From: Neolewinella lacunae | GTDB taxonomy: Bacteria; Bacteroidota; Bacteroidia; Chitinophagales; Saprospiraceae | Direction: 5' to 3' | Assembly (NCBI RefSeq): GCF_014349155.1 | Contig: NZ_JACSIT010000141.1 | Location: forward strand, 246,919 to 310,918 | DNA length: 64,000 nt | Part shown: one piece after another, positions 33,977 through 43,160 of the stretch | How the letters are laid out: each line of letters starts with the position of its first letter | Position numbering within the stretch: the first letter of the stretch is position 1 | Made by a program: the position numbers and the translations under genes | Notes under the pieces: model-generated | Seen by the model: the letters and a program-made list of their open reading frames with translations, nothing else | Database searches by the model: none | Told to the model about the DNA's origin: nothing

Positions 33977-35110
33977 TCAGGCAGCTTTTTCCACCGTTTT
34001 ATCCACAGGCAATAATGGGGTGCCCGGACGGAAACGATGGTTGAGCCAAACGACGGTACCCACCAGCAGAATTGCCCCCAGCTGGTGGGCTACGCCGAGG
34101 CCTACGGGCACCTGTCCCTGGCTACTCACCACGGTGGCAATTCCGAGAAGTACCTGAGTTATCAACAGGATTATCAACAGGGTGTGAACTTTGCTTAATT
34201 CCCGCCACAAGCCCGCCCGGAATACCTGAAAAAGGTAAGCAAATACAATGATTACCAGGGCATAAGCCGTGAGTCGGTGCAAGAACTGGATTAAGGCCGG
34301 TTGAAACAAAGTGGCCTCGTAATACACCATGTTTTCCACAGTCCACATCCCCGCATCCTTCAGAACCGGTGGAATAAAATGACCGTTCATATCCGGCCAG
34401 GTTGGGAAGGGCAAAGCCGCCTTGGCCCCACTCATGATTCCCCCCAGAATCAGCTGTGCAGCCAGTACGATATTGAGGGGCCAAATCCACTTTTCCACGC
34501 GGGTATGTGGAAAAGTCCGGCCCTGTGGGTAGTTCACTTTGAGGATTGTCCACAATAAGTAGGAAAAGAGCAAAATGCCCAGACTGAGATGAATGGTGAG
34601 CTTGTAGGCATTGACCCAGGGCCGGTCGATGAGGCCGCTGGCCACCATGATCCACCCGAAGCTGGCGGCCAGGGCGGCCAGGAGGACCACCACGCCCAGG
34701 CGACGCATGAGCGGCCCACCGAGCCACCCTTTGCGCCAGAACACTACGAAGCCCACCGCAAAGACCAGGCCCATGAAACGCGCCCACTGCCGGTGAAACC
34801 ACTCCCAGAAGTAAATGAACTTGAAATCGTCCATGCTGATGTCGGCAAAGATCTTCTCAAACTGGGGGCTGGCCCGGTACTTCTCAAACTCGCTCTGCCA
34901 ATCGGCCGCATTCATGGGCGGCATCGCCCCGCTCAGGGGTTTCCACTCGGTGATGGAAAGGCCCGATTCCGTCAGGCGTGTGATGCCCCCAATGACGATC
35001 TGCCCCACGACCATGACCAGGCCCACCAGCAGCCAGAGCCGGACCGGCCGGGGGTAACGGCTGGGGGCCGCCCCGATTCTTGTGCCGCCGAAAGTTTTCA
35101 CTTCACCCAT
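33977..35110 (-). CDS. ctaA: Haem A synthase (COX15/CtaA)
   Basis: 377 aa, eight predicted membrane helices. It converts haem O to haem A for cytochrome c oxidase. Seen: the N-terminal loop IVIGGITRLTESGLSITEWK with its conserved Glu, the extended alpha-proteobacterial/COX15-type loop (PLSGAMPPMNAADWQSEF), FWEWFHRQWARFMGL with haem-ligand His, HLSLGILLF, LHRLTAYALV and VAHQLGAILL. Six DnaA-box-like 9-mers lie within the gene, and its promoter region is the AT-rich edge of the oriC candidate. Confidence 0.94.
   Translation of the reverse strand: MGEVKTFGGTRIGAAPSRYPRPVRLWLLVGLVMVVGQIVIGGITRLTESGLSITEWKPLSGAMPPMNAADWQSEFEKYRASPQFEKIFADISMDDFKFIYFWEWFHRQWARFMGLVFAVGFVVFWRKGWLGGPLMRRLGVVVLLAALAASFGWIMVASGLIDRPWVNAYKLTIHLSLGILLFSYLLWTILKVNYPQGRTFPHTRVEKWIWPLNIVLAAQLILGGIMSGAKAALPFPTWPDMNGHFIPPVLKDAGMWTVENMVYYEATLFQPALIQFLHRLTAYALVIIVFAYLFQVFRAGLWRELSKVHTLLIILLITQVLLGIATVVSSQGQVPVGLGVAHQLGAILLVGTVVWLNHRFRPGTPLLPVDKTVEKAA
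33999..34554. other. DnaA-box-like 9-mers inside ctaA
   Basis: TTATCCACA at 33999-34007; TTATCAACA at 34159-34167 and 34171-34179; TTTTCCACA at 34332-34340; TGTGGAAAA at 34506-34514; TTGTCCACA at 34546-34554. Such 9-mers are otherwise rare in this GC-rich window, so they may belong to an extended initiation region. Confidence 0.5.
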
Positions 35111-35523
35111 CTCTTAATAGTTATTAATACTTTTTTAAAATTTAAATCCTATTGTCATCATCAGGCCTGTGGAAAGGGGGAGAACTCGTCGGCGCAAGGC
35201 TTGCGTAAATCATTCCACACATTTTAGACCCGGATTTCCACGCATTTTCAACAGCGAAAAGTGAGGAAGGATGCGCTTTTGCAAAATTATCCACAGCGTG
35301 GGGAATCCTTCTCCACCGCATAACTTTTTGGGGGGCGGGTGGGGAATTTTGACGCTTACCTGTCAGTATGCCGTGGATTCCCGACGCAGCAAAATGTGGA
35401 AATGTGGAAAAAGGGCCCCTTGGGCGCGGCCGCAGGTGCCGGGCTGTGGATAAGGGGCAATGTTTCCACGCTTTTCCCCATCTTAGCTGTGGAAATCAGT
35501 CGATCATAACCATCAGGTTTACA
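35111..35523. other. oriC: Candidate chromosomal replication origin (oriC)
   Basis: 413 bases without a gene, at the point where gene orientation flips from mostly minus to mostly plus. An AT-rich run at 35112-35155 could unwind. Consensus DnaA boxes follow: TTATCCACA at 35287-35295, TGTGGAAAA at 35403-35411 and TGTGGATAA at 35445-35453. Close variants are at 35168, 35245 (TTTTCAACA), 35395 and 35488. The dispersed repeat copy at 35422 sits between two boxes. dnaA itself is not in the window, which is not unusual in this phylum. The AT-rich edge may also serve as the ctaA promoter. Confidence 0.7.
35422..35439 (-). repeat. Dispersed 18-bp repeat, copy 10
   Basis: Exact core inside the oriC candidate, 6 bases before a consensus DnaA box. 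Confidence 0.85.
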
Positions 35524-37965
35524 ATGCCTTTACGTATGCTTAATCTTGCCCCTGTGGAGAACTTCCGGCGGCTTTGGCCCCAACTTAGTACGGTTTGCGT
35601 CCTGCTCATCCTGTTTTGGGGCGCTGGGCTGGGGGCACAAGACTGGGCGGAGCGGGCCTGGGAGGCCAGCTGGATCACCCACCCCACGGCGCCGTCACGC
35701 GAGTTTGCCGTGTTGCACTTCCGCCGCACTTTTTCGCTGGAGGCCGTCCCGGACTCCCTCCCCGTCCTCGTCTCCGCCGATAACCGTTACCAACTCTTCG
35801 TCAACGGCCGGCGCGTCGGCGAAGGACCCGCCCGCGGTGATCTCCTTCACTGGCGCTACGAGACCTACGATCTGGGCCCCTACTTGCAACCGGGCAATAA
35901 CGTCATTGCCGCCCAGGTGTGGAACTACGGCGTGGACGGACCCTGGAGCCAGCACAGCTACCGCACGGCTTTTGTCCTGCAGCCCACCTCGCCTGCGTTC
36001 GCCGGATTGCGTACCGATGGCCAGTGGCGGAGCTACCACAACAGCGCCTATTCCCCGCTCACCGGGGCCCGTGAACGGCTCCGTACCTACCTCGTGGTTG
36101 GCCCCCAGTTGCGCATCGCTGGGGACCAATTTCCGTGGAACTGGGAAAGGCAGGATTATGCCGACTCCCACTGGGCCCCCGCTAAAACCCTCCTCAAAGC
36201 GGCACCCGCCGGACTGGGCAGCGAATTTTACTGGGCCCTGGTCCCCCGGCAGATTCCGCTCATCACCCGCCAGCCGCTGCCTCTTCCCGGCGTGGTACGC
36301 AGCGGCCAGCGCCAGACCTTCGGTCAGGAACCGTACCAGCTGCCCGCCGGTACTACCGATACGCTATTGCTCGACTTCGGCCAGCTGGAAAACTTCTTCT
36401 TCAACTTCAGCACCACCGGCGGAAAAGGCGCCCGCCTGCGCATCACCTACGCCGAAAGCCTGATCGATAAGGCGGGACGAAAAGGCCAGCGCGACGCCAC
36501 CCAAGGCAAAACAATGCATGGGGTCTACGACGAATTTATCCTCGACGGCGGAGCGAAGCGGAGTTATTCCACCCCCTGGTTCCGCACCGCCCGTTACGTG
36601 GAAGTCATCATCGATAACCCTTCCGAAGCGCTGTCTTTCCAACTGGCCCCCGCCGAGTCTTTTGCCTACCCCTTCACCGAACGCGGCAGCTTCAAAACCG
36701 CCGCCAATGCGCTGCGGGCGGAAGACATCTGGCGCGTAGGCTGGCAAACCGCCCGCATGTGTGCCCAGGAAACTTACGTCGATTGCCCCTACTACGAACA
36801 GCTGCAGTACGCGGGCGACACCCGCATCCAGGCCCTCATCAGCCTCTACGTTGCGGGAGACGATCGCCTGATGCGCAAAGCCATCTTACTCTTTGACCAA
36901 AGCCGCACCAGCGACGGACTCACCCAGAGCCGCTACCCGTCCAATGTCCTCCAAATCATCCCACCCTATTCCCTGTCCTGGATTGAAATGGTGGGCGACT
37001 ACTGGATGCACCGCCCCGATACGAGCTTTGTCCAAGACCGCCTTGAGGGGGTCCACGCCGTACTCAACTGGTACCACCAACAACTGCTGCCCAACGGCCT
37101 GGTGGGGCCTACGGATTACTGGAACTTCGTTGACTGGACCCCGGAATGGCCCTGGAGCGAGTCCCTCCGCGCGGGCGGTGTCCCCGATCTCGAAGGCGGC
37201 TCCAGCATCATTAGTTTGCAGTACGCCCTGGCCCTCCGGACGGCGGCAAAGCTCTGTGCTTACTTCGACGCGCCCGACTTTGCCGGTACGTACAGCGCCC
37301 GGGCAGAGCGCATCATCCAGGCCGTTTCCCAACACTGCTGGAATGCCGAGCGAAGACTGTTCAGCGATACGCCCGCCGGTACCACTTACAGCCAGCACGC
37401 CAATATCCTGGCTTTGTTGACGGACCTGGCACCTGCGCCCGCGCCCCAAACGCCCACCAGCCTCCAGAATTTTCAGGAAGCCCTGCTGGAAAAAACCCTC
37501 ACCTCACCAGGTTTGGCCCAGGTTTCGGAGTACTTCCGCTTCTACCTCATCCAGGCCCTTTACCACACGGGCAACGGCCACCGCTACCCCGAACAACTGG
37601 ATATTTGGGCGCGCTACCTCGATCAGGGCTTCACCACCTTCCCCGAAAAAGGCGGCGAGACCCGCTCGGATTGCCACGCCTGGAGCGCCAGCCCGAACTA
37701 CGATTTGCTGGCCACCTTCGCCGGTATTCGCCCCGCCAGCCCAGGGTTTGCGGAAGTATCCATCCAGCCCGCCCTGGCCCCCTTCGCCTACGAAGCCGTA
37801 GTCGCCCACCCCCAGGGCGTAGTCCGGCTAAGCGCCAACCCAGACGAAAAAAACGTACACTTCGAGATCGAATTACCCCAGGGAGTAACGGGCACCTTCT
37901 CTCTCGGCAGCCAAGAAAAGTCCCTCACCGGTGGGATCAACAAAATCAGCGTCCAGCGGGAATAA
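35524..37965 (+). CDS. Alpha-L-rhamnosidase (GH78-like)
   Basis: 813 aa from the ATG at 35524; the upstream frame crosses the DnaA-box cluster and is not coding. A hydrophobic stretch near the N-terminus (LSTVCVLLILFWGAGLGAQ) looks like a signal peptide after a long basic start. Beta domains follow (AVLHFRRTF..., LFVNGRRVGEGPARGD), then the (alpha/alpha)6 catalytic barrel. It contains ETYVDCPYYEQLQYAGDTR, the GH78 acid-rich motif in variant form, PPYSLSWIEMVGDYW, TDYWNFVDW and RSDCHAWSASPNYDLL. It should release rhamnose from polysaccharides outside the cytoplasm. It holds one dispersed-repeat core (37429). Confidence 0.88.
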   Translation: MPLRMLNLAPVENFRRLWPQLSTVCVLLILFWGAGLGAQDWAERAWEASWITHPTAPSREFAVLHFRRTFSLEAVPDSLPVLVSADNRYQLFVNGRRVGEGPARGDLLHWRYETYDLGPYLQPGNNVIAAQVWNYGVDGPWSQHSYRTAFVLQPTSPAFAGLRTDGQWRSYHNSAYSPLTGARERLRTYLVVGPQLRIAGDQFPWNWERQDYADSHWAPAKTLLKAAPAGLGSEFYWALVPRQIPLITRQPLPLPGVVRSGQRQTFGQEPYQLPAGTTDTLLLDFGQLENFFFNFSTTGGKGARLRITYAESLIDKAGRKGQRDATQGKTMHGVYDEFILDGGAKRSYSTPWFRTARYVEVIIDNPSEALSFQLAPAESFAYPFTERGSFKTAANALRAEDIWRVGWQTARMCAQETYVDCPYYEQLQYAGDTRIQALISLYVAGDDRLMRKAILLFDQSRTSDGLTQSRYPSNVLQIIPPYSLSWIEMVGDYWMHRPDTSFVQDRLEGVHAVLNWYHQQLLPNGLVGPTDYWNFVDWTPEWPWSESLRAGGVPDLEGGSSIISLQYALALRTAAKLCAYFDAPDFAGTYSARAERIIQAVSQHCWNAERRLFSDTPAGTTYSQHANILALLTDLAPAPAPQTPTSLQNFQEALLEKTLTSPGLAQVSEYFRFYLIQALYHTGNGHRYPEQLDIWARYLDQGFTTFPEKGGETRSDCHAWSASPNYDLLATFAGIRPASPGFAEVSIQPALAPFAYEAVVAHPQGVVRLSANPDEKNVHFEIELPQGVTGTFSLGSQEKSLTGGINKISVQRE
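37429..37446 (+). repeat. Dispersed 18-bp repeat, copy 11 (inside rhamnosidase gene)
   Basis: GCACCTGCGCCCGCGCCC, read as APAPAP in a linker between barrel helices. Confidence 0.75.
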
Positions 37966-37970
37966 GGCCA

Positions 37971-38414
37971 TCAACGGATTCCCTCAACGCGGATGGTTTC
38001 GCCTTCCTTTTGTAAGCGCGTAAAATCTTTAAGGTTATCCGTATAAATGACTTCGGCACCTCCTTTCAAAGCTGCCTGGTAGTGTAGTGCATCGTAGATG
38101 ACGGCACCAGTTAAGTTCAACTCTTCGCAGCGTCTGATAGCGGCTTCGTAGTCGGCCCTATACAGTTCGACGACGGTGAGTAGCCTGCCAATGCCGTTGA
38201 TAATTGCTTCAGCTGCAGCCGCTGGAGGCAGATGGATTCCAAAACTGGTCGGTTTTGAAATGTTTCTATACAATTCCGCAAAAGCATGCGTGGTTGTGGT
38301 AAGTGCGGTGCCTCCTTCTACTGAAAGCTGTAAGCGAGCCTTCGCTTTTTCGTGAAGCTCGTGTTTAGTAATCAAAGCAGCTAAAAGGACGGTGGTATCG
38401 AAGTAGCTAATCAT
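37971..38414 (-). CDS. PIN-domain toxin, VapC-like
   Basis: 147 aa. PIN nuclease fold: the first acidic residue is in SYFDTTVLLAAL, a second in THAFAELYRN, and the later Asp pair in GAVIYDALHYQAAL and VIYTDNLKDF. VapC toxins cleave tRNA or rRNA. The start overlaps the upstream AbrB-type gene by 8 bases, as in VapBC operons. Base composition is somewhat richer in AT than flanking genes. Confidence 0.87.
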   Translation of the reverse strand: MISYFDTTVLLAALITKHELHEKAKARLQLSVEGGTALTTTTHAFAELYRNISKPTSFGIHLPPAAAAEAIINGIGRLLTVVELYRADYEAAIRRCEELNLTGAVIYDALHYQAALKGGAEVIYTDNLKDFTRLQKEGETIRVEGIR

Positions 38415-38691
38415 TGAGACCCAAAAGTTGTAGGCCGCGTTCTTCGTAGCCAGTGTTGATGAATTCTTTTAAGTTAAAATTCACGACGCTCGGATCAGGA
38501 TAAACGATGACCGGCCACCCCCATGGAGTGTACTCTACGTGTGGGAGCACTTCGGGGACGAGCTTGAAGAAAAGCGAATGGGTGCTGTCGTCCATTTCAA
38601 TTTCGAAAACGGAGCCTGCCTCGATGCCCCCCGCCTCCCGCAGCTTTTTCGGAATCAAAATCCTGCCAAATTTATCAACGGTAACTTTCAT
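38407..38691 (-). CDS. AbrB/MazE-fold antitoxin, VapB-like
   Basis: 94 aa from the ATG at 38691; the longer open frame upstream overlaps the adhesin stop and lacks coding character. The N-terminus VTVDKFGRILIPKKLREAGG is a swapped-hairpin AbrB DNA-binding domain. The rest is an acidic, Pro-containing tail that should bind the PIN toxin. Expected to bind its own promoter. Confidence 0.85.
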   Translation of the reverse strand: MKVTVDKFGRILIPKKLREAGGIEAGSVFEIEMDDSTHSLFFKLVPEVLPHVEYTPWGWPVIVYPDPSVVNFNLKEFINTGYEERGLQLLGLND

Positions 38692-38738
38692 GGCCACTAA
38701 ATTTTGCCAAATAAACGAAAAATTGGCAAAACAAGTTG

Positions 38739-41700
38739 CTAGCGGAGGAGGGTTAAATCTCCCCCATATTCTTGCACGGTGCCATTGACGAAGCGGACCC
38801 GCGCGGCGTACACAAAAACCGCCGGATTTACGGGCCGCCCGTCCACCAGTCCGTCCCAACCCAGGCTGGGTTCGTTGGGCAAGAAATTTTCGTTTTCAAA
38901 GACCAGTCCACCCCAGCGATCGTAAATGCGCAGCGACTCGATTTCGGCCACGGCCCGCCCCCCGAAGATGGTAAAGCCGTCGTTGACGCCGTCGCCGTTC
39001 GGGCTGAAAGCGTTGGGCACGTAGAGCGGCCGATCGGCCACCACGGCCACTTCCACCGTGGCGCTATCGCGGCAGCCAGCGGCGTTGGTGCCGATGACGG
39101 TATATAAGGTAGTGGTGAAAGGTCCGGCGCTGACGCGGGTGCAGGGCGGGTCGAGACAGCGTAGGGAGTCCGGGCCCCACTGGTAACGGACTGGATCGTA
39201 GTTGCTCACCACCCGCAGGATGGTATCGAAGCCGAGGAAAATGCGGACGTCATTGCCCGGGTCAATGATGAATTCCACGGGCTGGTTCAGCCTCCCGTCG
39301 AGGGAGTCGAGGCAGCCGTTGGCGTCCATCACATAAAGGCGGTAATCGCCCGCCAGCAGATTGCCCAGCAGCGGATCGGCCTGGAAGCTGCTGCCGTCCG
39401 CAGAGTAGGTATAGTCCGGTGTACCCCCCGTCGCGGAAAGCAGGAACGAACCGGTTGGTTCTTCAAAACAGGTCAGGTCAGTAGCTTGCTCCAGGACGGG
39501 AAAAATCTCGTTGGGCTCGTTGATGGTGACGCTAGCGGAGCGGACGCAGCCGTTCTGGTCGGTCAGGCTGATGGTGTAGGGTCCGGGCGGAAGATCGGTG
39601 CGCAGGGTGTCGGCGCTGCTGCCGTCAGACCAGGCGTAGGTGTAAGATGGCCGCCCGCCGCCGGTGAGCACTAAGATGCTGCCGTCGTCGGCCCCGAAGC
39701 AACTGATGTCAGTAGCGGCCGGAGCAACGGTGATGGGCGTCGGCTCGGTCAGTTCTACCGTGAAATTGCCCAGGCAGCCGTCGGCGTCGCGTGCGTTTAC
39801 GGTGTAAGTACCCGCAACGAGACCCGCCTGGACGTTGCTGGCCTGAAAGCCCTGGCCCAGGTTGAAATCATATTCGTAGCCGGGCCGCCCGTTGGCGAGC
39901 TGGATCTCGATACGGCCGTTGGCATCGCCGTTGCAAATGGGTTCGGTGAATACCGGCGCGCCTTGGACCAGCCCCAGTTCGAGCTCATCTACGTCAATGG
40001 CCTGGTCCACCAGGCAGCCGTTGGCGTCGCGGGCTACGACGTTGACGGTAGAGACCGGCAGGTTGTTCAAGACGTTGTTTCCGCTGAAGGCTCCACCGTT
40101 GAAGCTGTATTCGTAAGGCCCCAGCCCCCCCGCCAGCACGGTGAAGGTGAGCGATCCGTTGGTCCCTCCGGCACAGTCGGGCATCCCAATCAAGGTATCA
40201 AATCGGAAAGCGGGCGGGCCACCGACGGTGTAGGTAAAAACTTCTTCGCAGCCCGAGACGTCGCTGACCGTAACGGTGTAATCCCCCAGACCCAGGTTGT
40301 TCAGGTCTTCGGTCATCGCCCCATTGCTCCAGTTGAAGGCCAGGGTGGTGGGCGAAAAACTGCTCGTGGCCGTCAGGTCAATAGCCCCCGTAATGTCGTT
40401 GGGGCAAACCACGTCGCTGATCTGGGCCGTGCCCGTAAACTGACCGTCGCAGCATATGACGTTGACTTCCCGCTGGCTCAGGATTTCGCGGCACTCCCGC
40501 GAAGTTTCGATGACCAGCTCCACGGCCGGGTTGCCGGGGGCACCGAAAACGACGGAGTGGGGGCCGGGGCCGCTGGCCGTCCGGGGCGTAGCCGTGGGGC
40601 CGAAGTTCCATTCCCGGGAAACGATCTGATCGACGGAGGTAGACCGGTCCTCAAAGACCAGGGCATCACCCACGCAGACTTCGGCGCTGCTGAAAGAGAA
40701 CGCCGCCTCGGGCCCCACGAAAGTCCCCGTCCCACCGAACTCGATGGAAAAGCCGTCGCCCGAAGCCGAAAAATTGAAAATCACCAGGGCATAGCTCCGC
40801 CCGGCTACCATGTCAATGGACCGGACAAAATTGTTGTTTCCCGGCTGGCAACCACAGCTTTCGGAGGTGTCGGGGTCGGCATCGCTCATTCCTGTGGGGC
40901 CCAGACAGGGCAGGTTGAGGTTATCGGCCTGGCCCCCGGTTTCGCCGGAGTACATACAGCGTAGGGTTTGGCGGGCGCCGCAGTCGTCAATGCCGTTGGT
41001 CAGTTCATAGACGGCAAAGTCGATGTCTTCGTTGATGGCTGCGCCGAGGGGGGTGATGACGAAAGAGAGGGTGCCGGGCTGGTCGCAGGTCCAGCGGTAC
41101 CAGGCAGAATTGTCTTCGGTCGGCCGGCAGTTGTTGTCCACACAGCCGTTGGCCTGGAGGTCATCCCGCACCGTCCCGTTGCCACTCAAAAAGGCAACAC
41201 TGAAGGGAGACTTATCGCAAAGAATTACGCCCGTAGCGCAGTCGCTGTTGGGGTCGGGCACGGCGTCGAACTGGTCAATACAAAGCTCAAAAGTGCCTTC
41301 GTTGCCGTTGCGGGCCCCTACGAGCAGGAAGTAGGTTTCGCCCACGATGAGGTTGGTGGCAATGGCGTTGATGCCATTGAGGTTTTGGAAAGGGGACTTA
41401 CAGACGATGACGTCATCGCGGGTAATGTCCGCACACGGGCCGCTGTACAGGGTCATTTGCGGAGAGACGATGGATCCCCGTACGTTGCCTGGAATGTTTC
41501 CATTTACCCGGATGTTGGCCGAGTTGCGTTGGGCTACGAAGGAGAACCAGACGTCGTGCATTTCATTCGGCTCACTGATGCAGATACCGTAATTATTGGC
41601 CTGCGCACCGGTGAAAGACGTAGTAGCGCCGGTGTTGGATAGTGCACCGGGGCCAGAGCAGTAATTCAGTACCGGGGGCAGGGCCAGGGCGTTACTGCAC

Positions 41701-41777
41701 TCGTCATTTGCCCGTTGCGCGGCCAGGGGAGTGGCCAGGCCCAAGAGCAGAAGCACCAAAAGGTAAAATGATCGCAT
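38739..41777 (-). CDS. SprB-repeat adhesin with type B T9SS C-terminal domain
   Basis: 1012 aa with a signal peptide (SFYLLVLLLLGLATPLAAQ). The N-terminal ~340 residues are a Cys-containing lectin-like/PPC domain pair (GETYFLLVGARNGNEGTFELC). A PKD-like domain with an RSTSVDQIVSREWNFGP stretch follows. Then come about four SprB repeats, recognised by GSLTFTVLAGGLGPYEYSFNG, GRPSYTYAWSDGSS and RDANGC spacing. The last ~95 residues are the type B sorting domain (VPNAFSPNGDGVNDGF, LRIYDRWGGLVFE, PAVFVYAARV). Such proteins are moved over the surface during gliding or act as adhesins. Confidence 0.88.
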   Translation of the reverse strand: MRSFYLLVLLLLGLATPLAAQRANDECSNALALPPVLNYCSGPGALSNTGATTSFTGAQANNYGICISEPNEMHDVWFSFVAQRNSANIRVNGNIPGNVRGSIVSPQMTLYSGPCADITRDDVIVCKSPFQNLNGINAIATNLIVGETYFLLVGARNGNEGTFELCIDQFDAVPDPNSDCATGVILCDKSPFSVAFLSGNGTVRDDLQANGCVDNNCRPTEDNSAWYRWTCDQPGTLSFVITPLGAAINEDIDFAVYELTNGIDDCGARQTLRCMYSGETGGQADNLNLPCLGPTGMSDADPDTSESCGCQPGNNNFVRSIDMVAGRSYALVIFNFSASGDGFSIEFGGTGTFVGPEAAFSFSSAEVCVGDALVFEDRSTSVDQIVSREWNFGPTATPRTASGPGPHSVVFGAPGNPAVELVIETSRECREILSQREVNVICCDGQFTGTAQISDVVCPNDITGAIDLTATSSFSPTTLAFNWSNGAMTEDLNNLGLGDYTVTVSDVSGCEEVFTYTVGGPPAFRFDTLIGMPDCAGGTNGSLTFTVLAGGLGPYEYSFNGGAFSGNNVLNNLPVSTVNVVARDANGCLVDQAIDVDELELGLVQGAPVFTEPICNGDANGRIEIQLANGRPGYEYDFNLGQGFQASNVQAGLVAGTYTVNARDADGCLGNFTVELTEPTPITVAPAATDISCFGADDGSILVLTGGGRPSYTYAWSDGSSADTLRTDLPPGPYTISLTDQNGCVRSASVTINEPNEIFPVLEQATDLTCFEEPTGSFLLSATGGTPDYTYSADGSSFQADPLLGNLLAGDYRLYVMDANGCLDSLDGRLNQPVEFIIDPGNDVRIFLGFDTILRVVSNYDPVRYQWGPDSLRCLDPPCTRVSAGPFTTTLYTVIGTNAAGCRDSATVEVAVVADRPLYVPNAFSPNGDGVNDGFTIFGGRAVAEIESLRIYDRWGGLVFENENFLPNEPSLGWDGLVDGRPVNPAVFVYAARVRFVNGTVQEYGGDLTLLR

Positions 41778-42037
41778 TGTTTCGGGGCGGTATTATCTGG
41801 GGAGTGAAAGGGATGTATTTGTCGGTACCGCCAACTGTCGAGTAGAGCAGCCAGGCGGAAAGCGCAGGGGTAAAACAGAAAAACAGACTACTTCGGTACG
41901 TTAAAACGTTGGCAAATTACCGACGAATCACCGGCTTTACGGGTTTCATAACAGTTCCGCACGCTTTTTGCTGACAAAAGGGAAAAGGACCACTACCTTG
42001 TCCTTCCCGGCGGGAAAAAAACAAGCCACCCTCATCC

Positions 42038-42760
42038 GTGTTCAGCAAATCACAAATTCCCAACCTCATCACGCTGCTCAACCTCTTCTGTGGTTGTGCG
42101 GCCATCATCAGTGTGCTCGATCAGCAGTTCGTTGCCGCGTTCTGGTTTCTGTTTGCGGCGGGCTGGTTCGACTTCGGCGATGGGCTGGCGGCCCGCCTGC
42201 TCGGGGTATCGAGTGAGCACGGCAAAGAGCTCGACAGTTTGGCGGATATGGTTTCCTTCGGGGCGGTGCCCGGCGTCATTTACTATACTTTGCTCTTCGC
42301 AGGACAAGACCCGGCACCTGCGTCCGCGCCCGCCATCGGCTGGTCCTGGTACGCCGCACCCGGGCTGGTGGTTACCTTATTTTCTGCGCTGCGCCTGGCC
42401 AAGTTCAACCTCGATACCCGGCAATCCGAAAATTTTATCGGCGTGGCCACCCCCACCAGTACCGTTTTTGCGGTGGGCCTGATGCTCATTTACGATCAGG
42501 ATGCCTTCGGCTGGGCGGCCTACGTCAGTAGTCCGCTGGTGCTTTTTCCGGTCATTGCCCTGTTTTCCTACCTGCTCGTTTCGGAGCACCCCATGTTTTC
42601 TTTCAAGATCAAGGGAGCTAAGTGGGCGGGCAACGAGACGCGGATTATCTTTGCGGCCCTCGCCCTCGCCCTGCTGCTCGCCCTGCGCGCGGCAGCTTTC
42701 CCCTTCATCGTGGGCGTGTACCTGGTCATCAATTTTCTCGCGCCGCCCCCGCGCCACTAA
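42038..42760 (+). CDS. pssA: CDP-diacylglycerol-serine O-phosphatidyltransferase
   Basis: 240 aa, GTG start. A multi-span enzyme making phosphatidylserine. The CDP-alcohol phosphotransferase signature is complete: D48-G49, A52-R53, G62, D66 and D70, in FGDGLAARLLGVSSEHGKEL followed by DSLAD. After the second membrane segment a loop reads DPAPASAPAIG; this is the dispersed repeat core in coding form and is probably an insertion in a variable loop. purS follows 12 bases later. Confidence 0.92.
   Translation: MFSKSQIPNLITLLNLFCGCAAIISVLDQQFVAAFWFLFAAGWFDFGDGLAARLLGVSSEHGKELDSLADMVSFGAVPGVIYYTLLFAGQDPAPASAPAIGWSWYAAPGLVVTLFSALRLAKFNLDTRQSENFIGVATPTSTVFAVGLMLIYDQDAFGWAAYVSSPLVLFPVIALFSYLLVSEHPMFSFKIKGAKWAGNETRIIFAALALALLLALRAAAFPFIVGVYLVINFLAPPPRH
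42314..42331 (+). repeat. Dispersed 18-bp repeat, copy 12 (inside pssA)
   Basis: GCACCTGCGTCCGCGCCC, read as APASAP in a loop between membrane segments. Confidence 0.75.
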
Positions 42761-42772
42761 ATGCCGCATTCC

Positions 42773-43024
42773 ATGAAATTTCTCGCCCACATCAACGTAA
42801 TGCCCAAGGCCGAACTGCTCGACCCCCAGGGCAAAGTGGTTGTCAAAAACCTGCCCAACATTGGCATCGATGGCGTGACGGACGTGCGCATCGGTAAGCA
42901 CATCACCATCAGCCTCGACGCCGCCAGCGCGGACGAGGCCCACGATCAGGTGGAAATGGCCTGCAGCAAATTGCTGGCCAACGTCATTATGGAAAGCTAC
43001 GACTTCGTCATCGAAGAACTCTAA
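42773..43024 (+). CDS. purS: Phosphoribosylformylglycinamidine synthase subunit PurS
   Basis: 83 aa from the ATG at 42773 (MKFLAHINVMPKAELLDPQG), which matches the family start; an ATG at 42761 would add four residues. PurS dimers bridge PurL and PurQ in the fourth step of purine synthesis. Seen: LLDPQGKVV, then NLPNIGIDGVTDVRIGKHI and the C-terminal helix with MACSKLLANVIMESYDF. purQ and purL are not nearby. It appears to be co-transcribed with pssA. Confidence 0.93.
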   Translation: MKFLAHINVMPKAELLDPQGKVVVKNLPNIGIDGVTDVRIGKHITISLDAASADEAHDQVEMACSKLLANVIMESYDFVIEEL

Positions 43025-43067
43025 GCATTTCATCTGCCGCACCCGCCGCCGCGGTTTTCGGGACGCT

Positions 43068-43085
43068 GGGCGCGGCCGCAGGTGC
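43068..43085 (-). repeat. Dispersed 18-bp repeat, copy 13
   Basis: Exact core between purS and msrB, with a tail GGGGAACGGACCAATGAGCG and then AGG plus a C run. Confidence 0.85.
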
Positions 43086-43160
43086 GGGGAACGGACCAAT
43101 GAGCGGAGGCCCCCCCCCGACCGCTCAGAACCCTGGCGCAGGCAACTTTGTTGATCCGGT

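Noticed and set aside
35368-35523. A 52-residue N-terminal extension of the rhamnosidase
   Set aside because: It would translate the DnaA boxes and a dispersed repeat. The ATG at 35524 precedes a plausible signal peptide.
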